A DNA stretch of 64,000 bases, from the NCBI GenBank assembly GCA_947650365.1, contig OX393550.1:103628343-103692342 (forward strand). The letters are read 5' to 3'. A program made the position numbers and the translations under genes. This DNA is from Chamaelirium japonicum. Lineage: Eukaryota; Streptophyta; Magnoliopsida; Liliales; Melanthiaceae. The notes below the pieces were generated by a model that saw only the letters and a program-made list of their open reading frames with translations, searched no databases and was not told where the DNA came from. Shown one piece after another: positions 38,155 to 50,590 of the stretch. Positions within the stretch are counted from its first letter, which is position 1, and each line of letters starts with the position of its first letter.

Positions 38155-40174
38155 TAACATGATCCGATTTATTCTCTCGGAGATTTCATTCTGGCGTGTC
38201 ATCCTTAGAGTATTTAACTGGAAGATAATCCCATGTTCCCTTAGAACCGCATCGATATATACTCGTTTTCTTGATTAAATTGAAGAGCCTCCTACCGTTT
38301 AGACGCTCTTGGAACCACAAACATCAAAATTAACTAACACCAATATCTTAGTGGTCATTTTAGTTACTTTGCCTTTCAGATAATACACAATAGTCAAAAA
38401 AGGATCTCTAAGGAATATGTAAATAGAAACTCGACCTTTTGTAATCTTTGAATTTATCTGAGACAAAGTATCTAAATCAGAGAGGCCACAAATGGGTTAG
38501 TTTCTCCGAAGGATTTAGATAAATTTAAATCAGACGCTGCAGCTGTCATAAGATATATTTTTGAATCAAGATTAAATACACAGAGATCATTTTGAATTAT
38601 TCCTCTAGCAATGAAGATATCCATTTAGTTTGAGAGATACACTAATGGTGTCGTTCAAAACTAAAAACTTCATTTAGCGAGAAGAAAACAGAACTAAGTC
38701 TCTAAATATTAAAATCTGTGTTTCGAAAAAACTGAGATAATCAGTACCTACGTTAGGACCACTTCACCATTAAGTAGCATTCTGCTTTCTTTGAATCATT
38801 GTAGACACGAAGTCCAGATTCCAAAAGGCAGAGGAATTGCTACTAGATAGTGATTCAACCGTTTAGGAGTTGATGCCTACCTGTCCTGACAACCTGAGAC
38901 CTTACATAATCTTCCAGTACCCCCCTCTACTCATCACATCAGAAACACTTCTGTCCTTAGTGTCACCAGACTTAGAAGTCCACACCAGTTTCTATATTGC
39001 TATAGTTTTGGTTTCTGATAAGTCACTCCCTTACACTTTTCTAGATAAGGTCTAGATTAAGCATTAAAGATTTTATCTTTAATCTTGATCCTATCCTCTT
39101 TCTTTTGGAAAGCTCCTCAAAAGTTCTACATTTTTTATCTTTAGCTAGTTAAAGCTAAAGTCTCTGACAACGCCTTCGAAGGTTCCATACAAAGATATAA
39201 GACAAATGTCTTTCACCACCTCGCCATCTAGCACCATATCTTTGGAATCTAGTAAGATCTGAAACTCAAGTATATGTTCCCGAACAAGTATTCCCTCAGA
39301 TATCTCGATACCGATGAGTCTTTTGATGAAAACGTGATGAGTCTATTGACCTCACCTCTCAAACATCTAATGTAAGTAACATTTTATTTCAAAAGACTCG
39401 GTATATCTCTGACTTGCTTCTAAATAGTTGTCCGCAAGTCTGCTATGATGTAGCACTTGTATATATCCTTAGACTTTCGCTAGTAGTCATATGCCCTAGT
39501 CAGTGCCCTGGTGGCATCTGAATCCGTTAGGTCTGGTTCAGGGATATTGAGATTAACAATCAATGTACGTTTATAATCTTAAGTATCAGCTCAGATAACG
39601 CTTCCACTCTACGTAGTTAGAGATCCGATAACTAATTTTATTATAGGATAACGGATAGGGAAACTATATGGTTGAATGAAAGAACGCAGAAAATTTATTT
39701 TATGGATTTTAAAAATAAGCTAATTATATCCAAATACTGACGCTACCCTCACAGTGAAGACACTTCTATGTATTAATTAACCATGTATGCGAGATCTAGG
39801 AATTCGATACACCACTCGAGGGGGCAGATGACATCATCATCCACTCACATGAGTCTTTCTTTGACCTAATCCAAATCTGCTAACAAAAGACTTTGATGGA
39901 TCATAGTTGTCCTCTTGGCCAGTGCAACGTGATCCCCATACGAAGCATCGGAATCCTCACGTGTACTTCGAATGCTTACCTACAAACCTAGGTAATTACG
40001 ATACAGGAGTTCATACGACCCCCACGAGGGTGGGAAAAGTCCTTTCCTCGCCCCGTAACCATCATATCCCGAAGAAGATCGCTAAGTAAACAAAGATCAC
40101 CACAACCTATACACTAGACCTTGGTCGTACCGCACTCCCACTATTATTTCAAGCCATCTGTGAAGCATTAATCG
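38155..40174 (-). pseudogene. Old copia element: decayed integrase, gag and leader
   Basis: The complement of 38,155-38,220 matches the young element around 48,275-48,385, so it continues pol precisely where insertion A broke it. 39,400-39,480 matches gag around 46,760-46,830. 39,690-40,174 matches the non-coding leader from 46,560 back to about 45,870. No ORF survives. The block ends with AATCG (40,170-40,174), the duplication of insertion B. Confidence 0.75.
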
Positions 40175-42680
40175 TGTCACGCCCCAAAAATTTGAAGACC
40201 GATTCCTGGGGTGTGAGATGAGAAAAAGGGGTTTTGGAATCAAATCAATTAACTATGCCGATTGGGATTCTCACCGGGCTTCCATTTCACTCACTCATAA
40301 AAAAAAATATTTCAAACTTGATTTTATAAAAACATATTTTTTTTAATAAATAAATAAAATAGAGAGAGGGATGTTTGTCAATAGAGAACGAGGCTAAAGC
40401 CCCCGACGGCGAGCCAAGTAGCCTCACCAACTCCCTTGTGCTCGATATACTGGTTTAGAGGTCCTATCTACTGGGCTAGTCAATTATGTCATTTCTTTTC
40501 TTATATTTTCATTGTGATCTAACCTAGGCCTGGGGCCTTGAGGAGAGGCCTACCCAAAGATTCAGTTGGCACGTTATCACTTATCAAACTAGCTAAATTA
40601 TTATTCCAATCCAGTTTGATTATATCGAATGAAAAAGATCCACTGCTAAGATTGACATAATAGAAAGATAAGCTGCTACCCTAAGCTAGCTGCTGAACTC
40701 CTACTGCTGCTCCTGTGCCTCCGTTCCTGTAGGAGAGTCTACTCGTGGGAATGAGTAGCCTCTAAAAATATATTTAGGAGAGTAGCCAAATTAATGGCTA
40801 GTGACAAGCTAACAGTTTTAATAATTAATAATGCTCGCTTTTTAGGATAATTTACTGATTAACTTAATTGTCAAACTATGTTTTCAATCACGTCCTATGT
40901 GTCCATACAATTTCTACATTCACATGCAAATCCTACTGTCATTAGGTCATCGTGTAGACAATCATACAATTCTGATTTAATGAAGAGACAAACACACCCT
41001 CAAATGTGAACCCCGGATATTTGTTCAACCTGCCTCCGGTCGGGCATTACTATCGGGCCTTTTATTTCGATGTAGAGGCTTAACTCTCTCACCGTGCATC
41101 CACCAACACCATGCACTAATCACCCAGATGATCATAAGGGGTTTTCCGTCTTTCACGGTGGAGCTCTACCGCCCAACTTGCTTTACTATGGGGACTTTAA
41201 CTCCCCGGGACAGGGTTGCTAGGCCAATCCCTACATGAGGGCACCTCCTATTGGCTTTACTACAACCCTTGCCCATGACCCCTAACCTACTTAACTTCGA
41301 CTGTACGCGCAGGGTGGTTCACGGCCCTTGCGCGCACGGGGTCCCTACCCTCTAACCAGGTAGGTTTTCAACAATTAACATATCACATGACTTTGAAGGA
41401 ACTATACAGTGATTAATCATATTCGATGGATTTTCTTAGGATTCGCACCCACTCACAACCCAGTATCATAATTAAATATAATAAAGCACTCTCGCCCAAA
41501 ATCCATTTACTAGGGTTACCATGCTCCTCTCAGGAGGGTGGGTCCCGATAATTCTTTAATAATTTATTTATTCATTTTAAGGGAAAATACCTATTTATGG
41601 TGTCCATGCAAACAAATATAATAGTTATTATTAAATTATTAACTTTTTAAGCATGCTTCGCCGGACTCGTGACTCCGCATGCAAGGCGGGGTCCACTCGA
41701 CCACATACGACGACGTCCGACGAGACCCGCATATAGCGTTATGGACACGTACTATTAATTTCTATATCATCATTATTAATTATTAAAGAAAGCGTGCTGT
41801 GTCACTTGATCGAGGCGTACAACTCCCATAACTGGCCTTCGCTTCGCTTGCGGCTGGATCATCCCGGTTACGTACTGTCAAGCACATACACGCCTATGAT
41901 TATTGCTTGCTTCAGAGAACACTATTTTTGGCCCGAGTTGGCCGAGTCAAGAAAATTTAGGTGTCGTCGGACGCTGGTCTACCGACACGCAAAACGATGC
42001 TCCAAGGGCATCGTCTTGATTAGTCGATATTGTCGATGCTAAAGACCGTACTAGGGTCTACTTGCACTAATTCGACTAACCGGTCGTAACCGCGTCAGTC
42101 AATAGCGAAATCGGCAAAGCTGATCATGGTTGGGCTTGATCTATCAAAGAAGGGTTTGCACGAGAATTGTACTAGTGGCCAGCCTAGGCCGCTAAGTAAT
42201 GCATTATCGCCATGGAAACCCATCTCGGACGCACACGACTACACAAGGTTTTCCATGACCATACTTTACCTATGGGGTCGATACCGCATCGGCAGTATGG
42301 GCTTTGAGGTAGGCGTGACCCGATGAAATCAAAAATATTGTCAACACATCGAAGAAATAATTGTTCAATCAGGGGCTTTCGCCTTCGGCCCTCGGCCACG
42401 TCTGACAAACCGGAGGGGGTTTTAGGCCAAACTAGGTTTCTTTGGCAATCAGGCACAGGCCCGATCACCGTAGCGAGAGGAGGGACATCGTCAAGGGTCG
42501 ATATTTTGACCTAGACTTGGCGAGGCTACCATGGGTGACCGGTGCCACATAGTGTCTGACTACCGGCAACCCAGTCACCGGTAGCCATACTAGCAAGGTG
42601 AGTGGATAGGGCAGTCTACACTGGGTCGGTCTCGCCAACTGCACAGCCACTGGCCACTTGACCTATGGCCATGGCTGTGC
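40175..42680 (+). mobile_element. Insertion B, first part: solo-LTR-like element (TGTCACGCC family), plus strand
   Basis: Starts TGTCACGCCCCAAAAATTTG at 40,175. With the second part (52,678-53,873) it makes 3,702 bp ending GATACA, a TG..CA element flanked by AATCG (40,170-40,174 and 53,874-53,878) inside the leader of the old copia element. It is an inverted, diverged copy of insertion A. The young copia element interrupts it at 42,680 (duplication TGTGC, 42,676-42,680). No retroviral coding sequence was seen. Confidence 0.82.
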
Positions 42681-44812
42681 TGTTGGGATTGATGTGTTCT
42701 AAGCTTGTAAAACTTTATGTTTTGGTCTAATAAAGATTGATAGTTATTATTATATGAGATGCATATAGGTGCGTAACATAGTAACGTGTTCTTTAGGGAA
42801 CAGAGAGCCATGGTTATATGGTAGTCCACTGAGTTGAAGACTAAGTGGATTGGTCCCGTATAACCTAAATAAGTTCGCAGCTATGATCAGGTTGGTCGCC
42901 TCATCATGATAAGGTGTTGGCGATGACAGTTCATGGGATATCTTCACCATGGTCATCACCAGGCACAGTGTCTGTGGCTGAACGGAACTAACACGGTGTA
43001 CAGATCAGTGAGCAGACACTGGTACACTAAGCCGTGTTTCTGCTTAGGGTAAAACGGTCCTAAACCCTGAGGAACCACGTCTGATGGACTAACCAGTTGC
43101 GTGGTGCTTTGGCGCACCAATGTGTGAGGATCCATATGCAGTGATCCAAAACCACGGTGTACTGGGTTACCCGGCTGGCGTTGCATTAGCGTGTCACTCC
43201 TGCAGGTCATCCACACCCCTGAAGGGAGGTGCGTTCCTTGGTGTGACTTACACTGTACCAAACCCAGGCCTGGTGGTCATCAGTTTGACTGTTGACCGGG
43301 TTCGATTACTCGACGGGGTAATCAGAGGTACGATGTATAGGTCAACCTGGAAGGAACCATGTCATATGATCATTCGAGTCTGACGGTAGTCTTCACCGCT
43401 CGAAGTGAATCATGGCATCAAGTGGAGGGACAGCGGGTTTACCACAACTAAGCGGAGAGCAGGGGTATGATGGAGAACATAGTAAGTCTGGGTGAATTAG
43501 AGTGCAGCCTGCGTCGCACTCTGGGTGGCTATGCAGGTTAACTCGAGCTCAGAGGATCGATGGTACACTCGGGTAGTGTGTCGATTGAGCTTGAGTTGGA
43601 AGCCATGAACCCCGGTCCCTGATGGTTCCACCTTATCAACATTATGTACGGTTCTTGAACCGTCTCCTCGGAACACCATAAGCATGAGGAAGAAAGAAGT
43701 ATATGCTCCGTGTGTGCTTGGCACTAGAGCACGGTAGATGTGTAACTACATACGAGTACTAAGGGTTGAGCCCGAGACTAGTTCGGAGTTGTATGTAGTA
43801 ATCCCTAGCCATAAGTGAACTTCGCTGCATAGGTGCGATGCACCGGGGTATGTTGCGAGTTGACTAGTTGACTTTGCTAGAGGCACCCTCCGGTGGCCTC
43901 AGTTAATAGTAAGTAACTAGTATATATCACTTAAGTAATGGTCGCTAGGTATCGCACGCTAGAAATGGTCAAAATGAGGCGTCGGGGCGTTTTGGTAAAA
44001 ACCTCACTCTGCCGGACCTCACTGTTGGCCGACCCTAGTGATAGGACACCTTGCTAGGGCCGGCCCTATGATGTAGGGATAAGAATCCCTCATCTATAGG
44101 GCCGGCCATATGGATAGGGATAGGGCGATAAAACGGTTAAGATCGAGCCCTAAAAAGTGGGAAAACGGATAAATACAACGAGAGATAAAAAGGAGATAAT
44201 AGAGAGATAATGAGGGGGGGTCATTATCCCCTTGGATCCTTATCCAAGGGGGTTGGCCGGCCCTATAAAAGGACCTATGGGCGCCGGCCCCATGTGCTGA
44301 AAAAACCGAACCCCCTCTCTCTTTAATCTCTCTAGTTCTCTCCCTATTCAATCTCCCGTTTCCCGCTTGCTACTTCGTCTTCCTCGCGTGGAGTTCTGAA
44401 GAAGGAGAAGGGTCGTTCTTCGGAGGCACTCAGAGATCCGAGAGCGACGTTCCGTGCATCGTGTGAGATCGGGTGAACAAGAAGGCAACATCTCCATTCG
44501 TACCGTCGGCATCTTCGCGAACGATCTTCCGTCTCCATCGACAAAGAAGACAATTCTCCGTGGTTAAAAGATCCGTACGAAAGGTATGTGTAATCTAACA
44601 TGTAGATCTAGCGAGCATTATGATTTGCATCCATACTAGTTAATCATTACGCTAGATTGCCGTTAGGGGTTTTCGATTCTCGTGCATACACATGCACACA
44701 TATGTAGATTAGTTTCTATGAAAAGTTAAATAGTGTAACGTGCACCATGAATGGTCTTTCGACCGCCAAATCGCTTCTGCTGCGAGCCTCTGACCCGGAT
44801 TAACTTCCAACA
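42681..44812 (+). repeat. 5' LTR of the young copia element
   Basis: TGTTGGGATT...CTTCCAACA. A TATA box TATAAAA lies at 44,264-44,270. ORFs of up to about 100 codons in it are unsupported and appear identically in the 3' LTR. Confidence 0.95.
44228..44270 (+). promoter_or_regulatory. LTR promoter: 10-bp hairpin and TATA box
   Basis: A perfect inverted repeat, CCCCTTGGAT / ATCCAAGGGG with a 4-nt loop (44,228-44,251), sits 12 bp upstream of TATAAAA (44,264-44,270). The same arrangement is in the 3' LTR (52,088-52,130). Promoter role is inferred from position. Confidence 0.65.
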
Positions 44813-44814
44813 AT

Positions 44815-44826
44815 TGGTATCAGAGC
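44815..44826 (+). promoter_or_regulatory. Primer-binding site of the young copia element
   Basis: TGGTATCAGAGC, complementary to the 3' end of initiator Met-tRNA, starts 2 bp after the LTR. Confidence 0.95.
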
Positions 44827-46560
44827 CGCATTAGTGGTGTGCGTTTCACGTTTTTTCATGAAACCAACATGTGTGCGCATGATGAATGCGTGAGATCATC
44901 GGGGTTCTTACGCTTAGATCATGCATATGTATAGATTGTGCTTGTTCTATTAATCATTCTTGCAGGGCGCCGCTATAAAAAATCTAGATCTATGCTTTGT
45001 GCTTGCTACCGGGGGTCGGACCCCGAGTTAGCAATTGTATGGATTTGCTTTCTGTGTGTGGATATGTAATTGAGCCTTAGATTGGGCGAGTGATGGGGGT
45101 TGACCATCCTCGGTTTCCCATGGCCTTTTTCTAGGTGTGTTTTCTTTTCTTTCTAGGAAATTGTGTACGACCGAGCACTTGCTCGTAGCGTACTAGACTT
45201 TTTCAGTTACAGATCGAGAAGAAAGATGTGCCAAAGAAATCCACCATCGGGAGCGGAAGCGGAACCCTGGAGGATGAAGACGATCCGGCAAAGTGTTCGC
45301 AAGCACGATGAAGGAGCCGGACCGAGGAACCTTGCGAAGAAAGCTAGAGGCCTGAGCTGTGCTAATTAGGTTCAGGGGTCGGACCCTGAACTTAATTCAG
45401 TTTTAATGGTTGCTTTCTTTAATTAGTTCTTTATGCTTCATATCGAACCCCGATGAGATAATATGATTATCTGTTTTCAGAGGGATGCCTTTCCCCTCCG
45501 GTCCAAGCGACTGTTTGAGGTTAGGATCCCGCTAGATGACGCCTATTATCTATTTGACTTTTGATGTTAGTGGGATCCCATCACATATGGTTATGCCACC
45601 ATTAGGTCAACACTCGATTAGTCGGGTGTGCCTATTTGGCCAGCATCGAAATCAAAGATGAGATGGAGATCCATTGAACATCAATTGTCAAATCTATAAT
45701 CAAGGCGCCATGACTAGTGGGAGTCCTTTCCAGTGAGTCTGACTCTAGGATTAGCTCCAGAACATTAGCGTGATAACCAATTTTGCAAAGCATCGATATT
45801 CTTGGAATATGTAATGTGACCCTTGAATGGAGAAATCCACTTGAGGCAGGGACTATGGTATTCCGAGAGTGATTAATGCTAGGCGAAGGGCTTGAACGCT
45901 AGTGGGAGCATGGTGTGACCAGGGTCTAGTATTTAGGAGGTCGCTACCTTTGCATTTGCATAAATTCATACTCGCAAAATAACCCTCAGAATAATAAGAG
46001 ATGCAAGAGAGGACTTTTATAAGATCCTCTGGCCTCCACGGCCAGTCATTTTGTGTTTGGGTGGGGATGCATAACTTTACACCCCCTAGGGTGGGAGCTG
46101 TGTGTTTCCATGCCAAATTACTTAATGACCTCCCTAAGGATATGGCGATTACGAGGCCAGGAGAGAAGGGCTTTTCATCCCACCCTAGTGGGGGCCGTAT
46201 GAACTCCCGTGTCATAATTGCTTAGGCTCGTGGGTAAGTATCCTAAGTACACGTGAGGTATTCGTTGCGAAGACAACGGTGATCACGTGGTACTGGCCGA
46301 AAGATAACCATGGTCCATCACAGCCCTTAGTTGGCAGATTTGGATAGGGTCAAGGAAAAGGCCCGTGTAAGCGGATTGACGCTGTATGATGCCCCCTAGG
46401 GCAGGTACAGTCGATTCCGAGATCTTACATATATGGTTAATTAATCCATGGTAATGACTTCGCTTGAGGGTAGCGTTGACATATGGATATAATTAGCTTG
46501 TTTTAAAAATCCATAAAATAAGTTTTTTATGCATACTCATTATTCAATCTTTATTTTCAG
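44827..46560 (+). other. Non-coding leader of the young copia element
   Basis: About 1.73 kb between the PBS and the gag ATG, with no ORF of note (the longest, 68-120 codons, lack similarity). A strong splice-acceptor-like TTTATTTTCAG stands directly before the ATG. The old relative keeps recognisable pieces of the same leader at 39,690-40,174 and 53,879-54,951. Confidence 0.8.
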
Positions 46561-49500
46561 ATGACTAAGTTAGACCCCCTGTCCGCTATCCTAAATGACC
46601 ACAAACTTACCGGTCCCAACTATGAGGACTGGAAGCGCAACCTGTACCTGGTCCTAAGGATTGGTAAACATATGACAGCCCTGAATGACCCTGAGCCAGA
46701 TTTGCCAGGACCCAATGCCACAGAGGCACAATTAAAGGCATTCACTGACTGGAAGGAATCTAATGAAATATGTAAATATATTATAGCATCCTTGCAAACA
46801 ACTCTGCAGAAGCAAGTCGAGGAGATGCCCGACGCTTCTGACATGATGTTGTACCTGAAGGAGATGTTTGAAGGTCACAATCGCGTTACGCGATACCTTA
46901 CCATCAAGAAACTCGTCGGCACTAAGATGTCCAATGGGACGCTGGTTCGGGAACACATGATGAAAATGTTTGGGTTCCAGAACGAACTAGCTACCATGGA
47001 CATTGTGCTAGAAGGCGAGGTGATGACAGACATCTTCCTCTCGTCACTGTCTGGAGCCTTTGAAGGCTTTGCCACCAACTTTAATTTGAACAAGTTGGCT
47101 ATGACGAATGCAGAGCTTCTGGGAGCTCTCCAGGCAGCTGAGGATGGCTTCAAGCAGAAGGGCGAAGCACTTCACGTGCAACGCAGATCCTTCAAGAAGC
47201 CTGGTAAACCTCAAGGCAAGAAACATAAAAGGAACCCTAAGTCATTGCCTGTGCAGGACTCTGCTGGGGCCTCTGGGTCTGGAGAATCAAAGAAACCGGG
47301 CACGAAGTGCTTCCGGTGTGGCCAGAAGGGTCATTGGAAGAAGGACTGCAAGAAGCCTCAGAATGCTGGTGAAGGTAATCCACAACTCTTAGTTGTAGAA
47401 TCATTTCTTTCAAGTAATAGTACTTTTGCTAGTTGGATTGTGGATTCTGGATCCACTAACCATGCCTGTAACTCTCTTCAGGGGTTTCGGGAAAGCAGAA
47501 GATTGCTTGATGGAGAGGTGACCTTGAGCATGGGAACTGAGGCCGTGGCTGCTGCTGAAGCTATGGGAGACGTTAATCTTAGTTTTTCGAATAATAAGAC
47601 TTTGACTCTTAGAGATGTCTTTTATGTACCGTCCTTGCGACGTAACTTAATTTCTGTTTCTTCTTTAGTTAATGAAGGTTATTCAGTTTATTTTGATGCT
47701 TCTGGTGTGTCGTTTAAACTGAATGGAACTTTTATAATAAGAGGAATGGTTCAGAATCATCTCTATGTTGTAAGTCCTAAATTTGAAAAAGATAACATAA
47801 TAACTTCAGCATTTAATGTTAATTCATCTAAGCGTAAGAATCCTTCGGAAAATTTAACCCACCTATGGCACTTACGACTTGGGCATATTGCCTTAGACAG
47901 GATCCATAGAATGGTGAAGGCCGGGCTTCTGGAAACAGATCCTACGGAGATCCTTCCCACCTGTGAATCCTACCTGGAAGGCAAGATGACCAAGAGGTCC
48001 TTTAAAGGCAAAGGAGTAAGAGCTACTGAGGTGTTAGAGTTAATCCATTCAGATGTGTGTGGACCCATGAACGTCAAGGCGATAGGAGGCCATGAGTACT
48101 TCATCACTTTCACTGATGATTACTCAAGAAATGGTTATATTTACCTGATGCATCGGAAGTCGGAATCCTTTGACATGTTCAAAGAGTTCAGGGCTGAAGT
48201 AGAAAAGCAGACAGGTAAATATATAAAAAAACCCTTCGATCTGATCGAGGAGGTGAATACCTATCTGACGAGTTCCTAGGGTATTTGGTGGAGCATGGGA
48301 TAAAATCCCAGTTAACTGCTCCAGGTACCCCACAACAGAATGGAGTTTCCGAGAGAAGGAATCGAACCTTGTTGGACATGGTTCGTAGCATGATGAGTTA
48401 CGCCAGTTTACCAATGACCTTTTGGGGATATGCCCTACAAACAGCAGTTTATATTCTAAATCACGTTCCGTCTGAGTCAGTGCCTCAGACCCCTAGAGAA
48501 CTGTGGTCAAAGCGAAAGCCATTGCTACAGCATTTCAGAATATGGGGATGCCCTGCACATGTGCGAAGGGATAAGAGGAAAAAGATGGAATCTAAAACCA
48601 GAGTATGCTTATTTGTAGGGTATTCTAAGGAGACCAAAGGTGGTCTATTTTATGATCCTGAGGAAAAGAAGGTGATCGTTTCTACGAACGCCTATTTCAT
48701 AGAGCAGGATTATATTGTGGACCACAAGCCTACTAGTAAGGTAGTTCTGGATGAGCTACTGGGTACTAGAACAGAGAGCGCATCCGAAAGCATAGTGGGA
48801 GCTGACATTACAGATAATAATATACTAGATACTGTAGAACCTATTAATCCTGTAACACCACCACAACCTCGTCGCAGTGGGAGAAACATCAAAGCTCCTG
48901 ACAGATACTATGGAGAAACCTTATTGGTTGATCCAGAGGGTCAGGAGGATGACCCACTGAGCTACGATGAGGCAGTGGGAGCTTCTGACAGCTCTGACTG
49001 GCAAAAGGCTATGGAGGCAGAAATTGAATCAATGTCCCATAACGCAGTCTGGACTCTTGTTACACCATCATCTAATATTAAACCTATTGGGTGTAAGTGG
49101 GTGTATAAGAAGAAGAGAGGATCCGATGGTACAATAGAGACTTATAAAGCTAGATTAGTTGCCAAGGGTTACACCCAGAGAGAAGGGATCGACTTTGACG
49201 AAACCTTCTCGCCGGTAGCTATGATAAAGTCTATTCGGATCCTCCTATCCATTTCAGCCCATTATGACTGGGAGATCTGGCAAATGGATGTCAAGACAGC
49301 ATTCCTTAACGGGAATTTGGAAGAAGACATTTATATGATTCAGCCACCAGGCTTTGAGTCAGAGGGTCAAGAACATCTAGTTTGCAAGTTGCAGAAGTCC
49401 ATCTATGGACTAAAGCAAGCATCTAGAAGTTGGAACATCCGTTTTGATCAGGCAATCCAGTCGTATGGATTTACTCAAAACGAGGATGAACCATGTGTAT

Positions 49501-50590
49501 ACAGAGGACTGATAAGACCACAGTAGTATATTTGATACTTTACGTAGACGATATTCTACTCATTGGAAATGATGTAGGAACATTGTCAACGGTAAAGGTC
49601 TGGTTGTCAACACAGTTCGATATGAAAGACCTAGGTGAAGCGAGTTATGTTTTGGGGATCAAGGTAACACGTGATCGCCAGAACAGGATTCTCTCGCTGT
49701 CACAGGCTGCGTATATAGATAAGGTTATGGCTAGATTTGACATGCAAAACTCCAAGAAGGGTTTTGTGCCATTTAGACATGGCGTAAAACTGTCTAAGGA
49801 TCAATGTCCTAAGACACCTGAGGAGAGAGCAGAAATGCAGAAGATACCTTATGCTTCGGCATTAGGTAGTCTAATGTATGCTATGCATTGTACAAGGCCT
49901 GATATCTGTTTCGCAGTAGGAATGATGGGTCGGTTTCAGTCGAATCCGGGTCCAGATCACTGGACAGCTGTGAAGTGTATACTCAAGTACCTTCGTAGAA
50001 CAAGGGACTATAAGTTGGTTTACACTGCACAAGAACTGACGCCGATTGGATACACAGATTCTGACTTTATGTCAGATTTGGAATCCAGAAAATCGACATC
50101 AGGTTTTGTGTTTATGTTAGGAGGAGCAGCGGTTAGTTGGCAGAGTGTGAAGCAGAAATGCATCGCAGACTCTACCACAGAGGCTGAGTACGTTGCAGCG
50201 TGCGAGGCAGCCAAAGAGGCGGTTTGGCTCAAGAAATTCCTTACGGATTTGGGGTGTGTACCAGAGGCCCAGTTACCTATTGTGCTTTACTGCGACAATA
50301 GTGGGGCGGTAGCACAAGCTAAGGAGCCAAGACATCACCAAAAGGGGAAGCACATCGAGCGCAAGTTCCACTTGATTCGGCAGTTTCAAAAGCAAGGGCG
50401 AGTAGCGGTGACACAGATTGCATCTACAGATAATGTTGCTGATCCTTTCACAAAGGCAATACCTACCAAGGCATTCGAGCGACATGTGGACGCGATGGGA
50501 GTCAAAAAACCGTTTTGCTTCGTTAGACCAAGTGGGAGATTGTTGGGATTGATGTGTTCTAAGCTTGTAAAACTTTATGTTTTGGTCTAA
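46561..50590 (+). pseudogene. Copia gag-pol with two frameshifts
   Basis: Three overlapping frames cover one polyprotein: 46,561-48,279, about 48,231-49,526 and about 49,493-50,590. The first has the copia Gag domain (KLTGPNYEDWKRNLYLVL), zinc knuckle CFRCGQKGHWKKDC (about residue 250), protease WIVDSGSTNHACN, the pre-integrase HLRLGH motif and the start of the integrase core (HSDVCGPM, TFTDDYSR). A net -1/+2 shift at the seven-A run 48,225-48,231 breaks the integrase core. The second frame continues with integrase ([20 protein letters not shown]), then RT ([41 protein letters not shown]). Another net -1/+2 shift near 49,500 precedes YVDD. The third has LILYVDDILLIGND and RNase H (YTDSDFMSD, STTEAEYVA, LYCDNSGA). 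Its stop lies about 50 bp inside the 3' LTR. As it stands it cannot make a full Pol. Confidence 0.92.
50529..50540 (+). promoter_or_regulatory. Polypurine tract of the young copia element
   Basis: AAGTGGGAGAT directly abuts the 3' LTR (TGTTGG). This is the standard plus-strand primer site of plant copia elements. Confidence 0.9.

Noticed and set aside
42956..44601. ORFs of 75-101 codons in the copia LTR, present again at 50,816-52,461
   Set aside because: They occur only because the LTR is duplicated. No similarity, no retroviral function, and they are broken in the old LTR copies.
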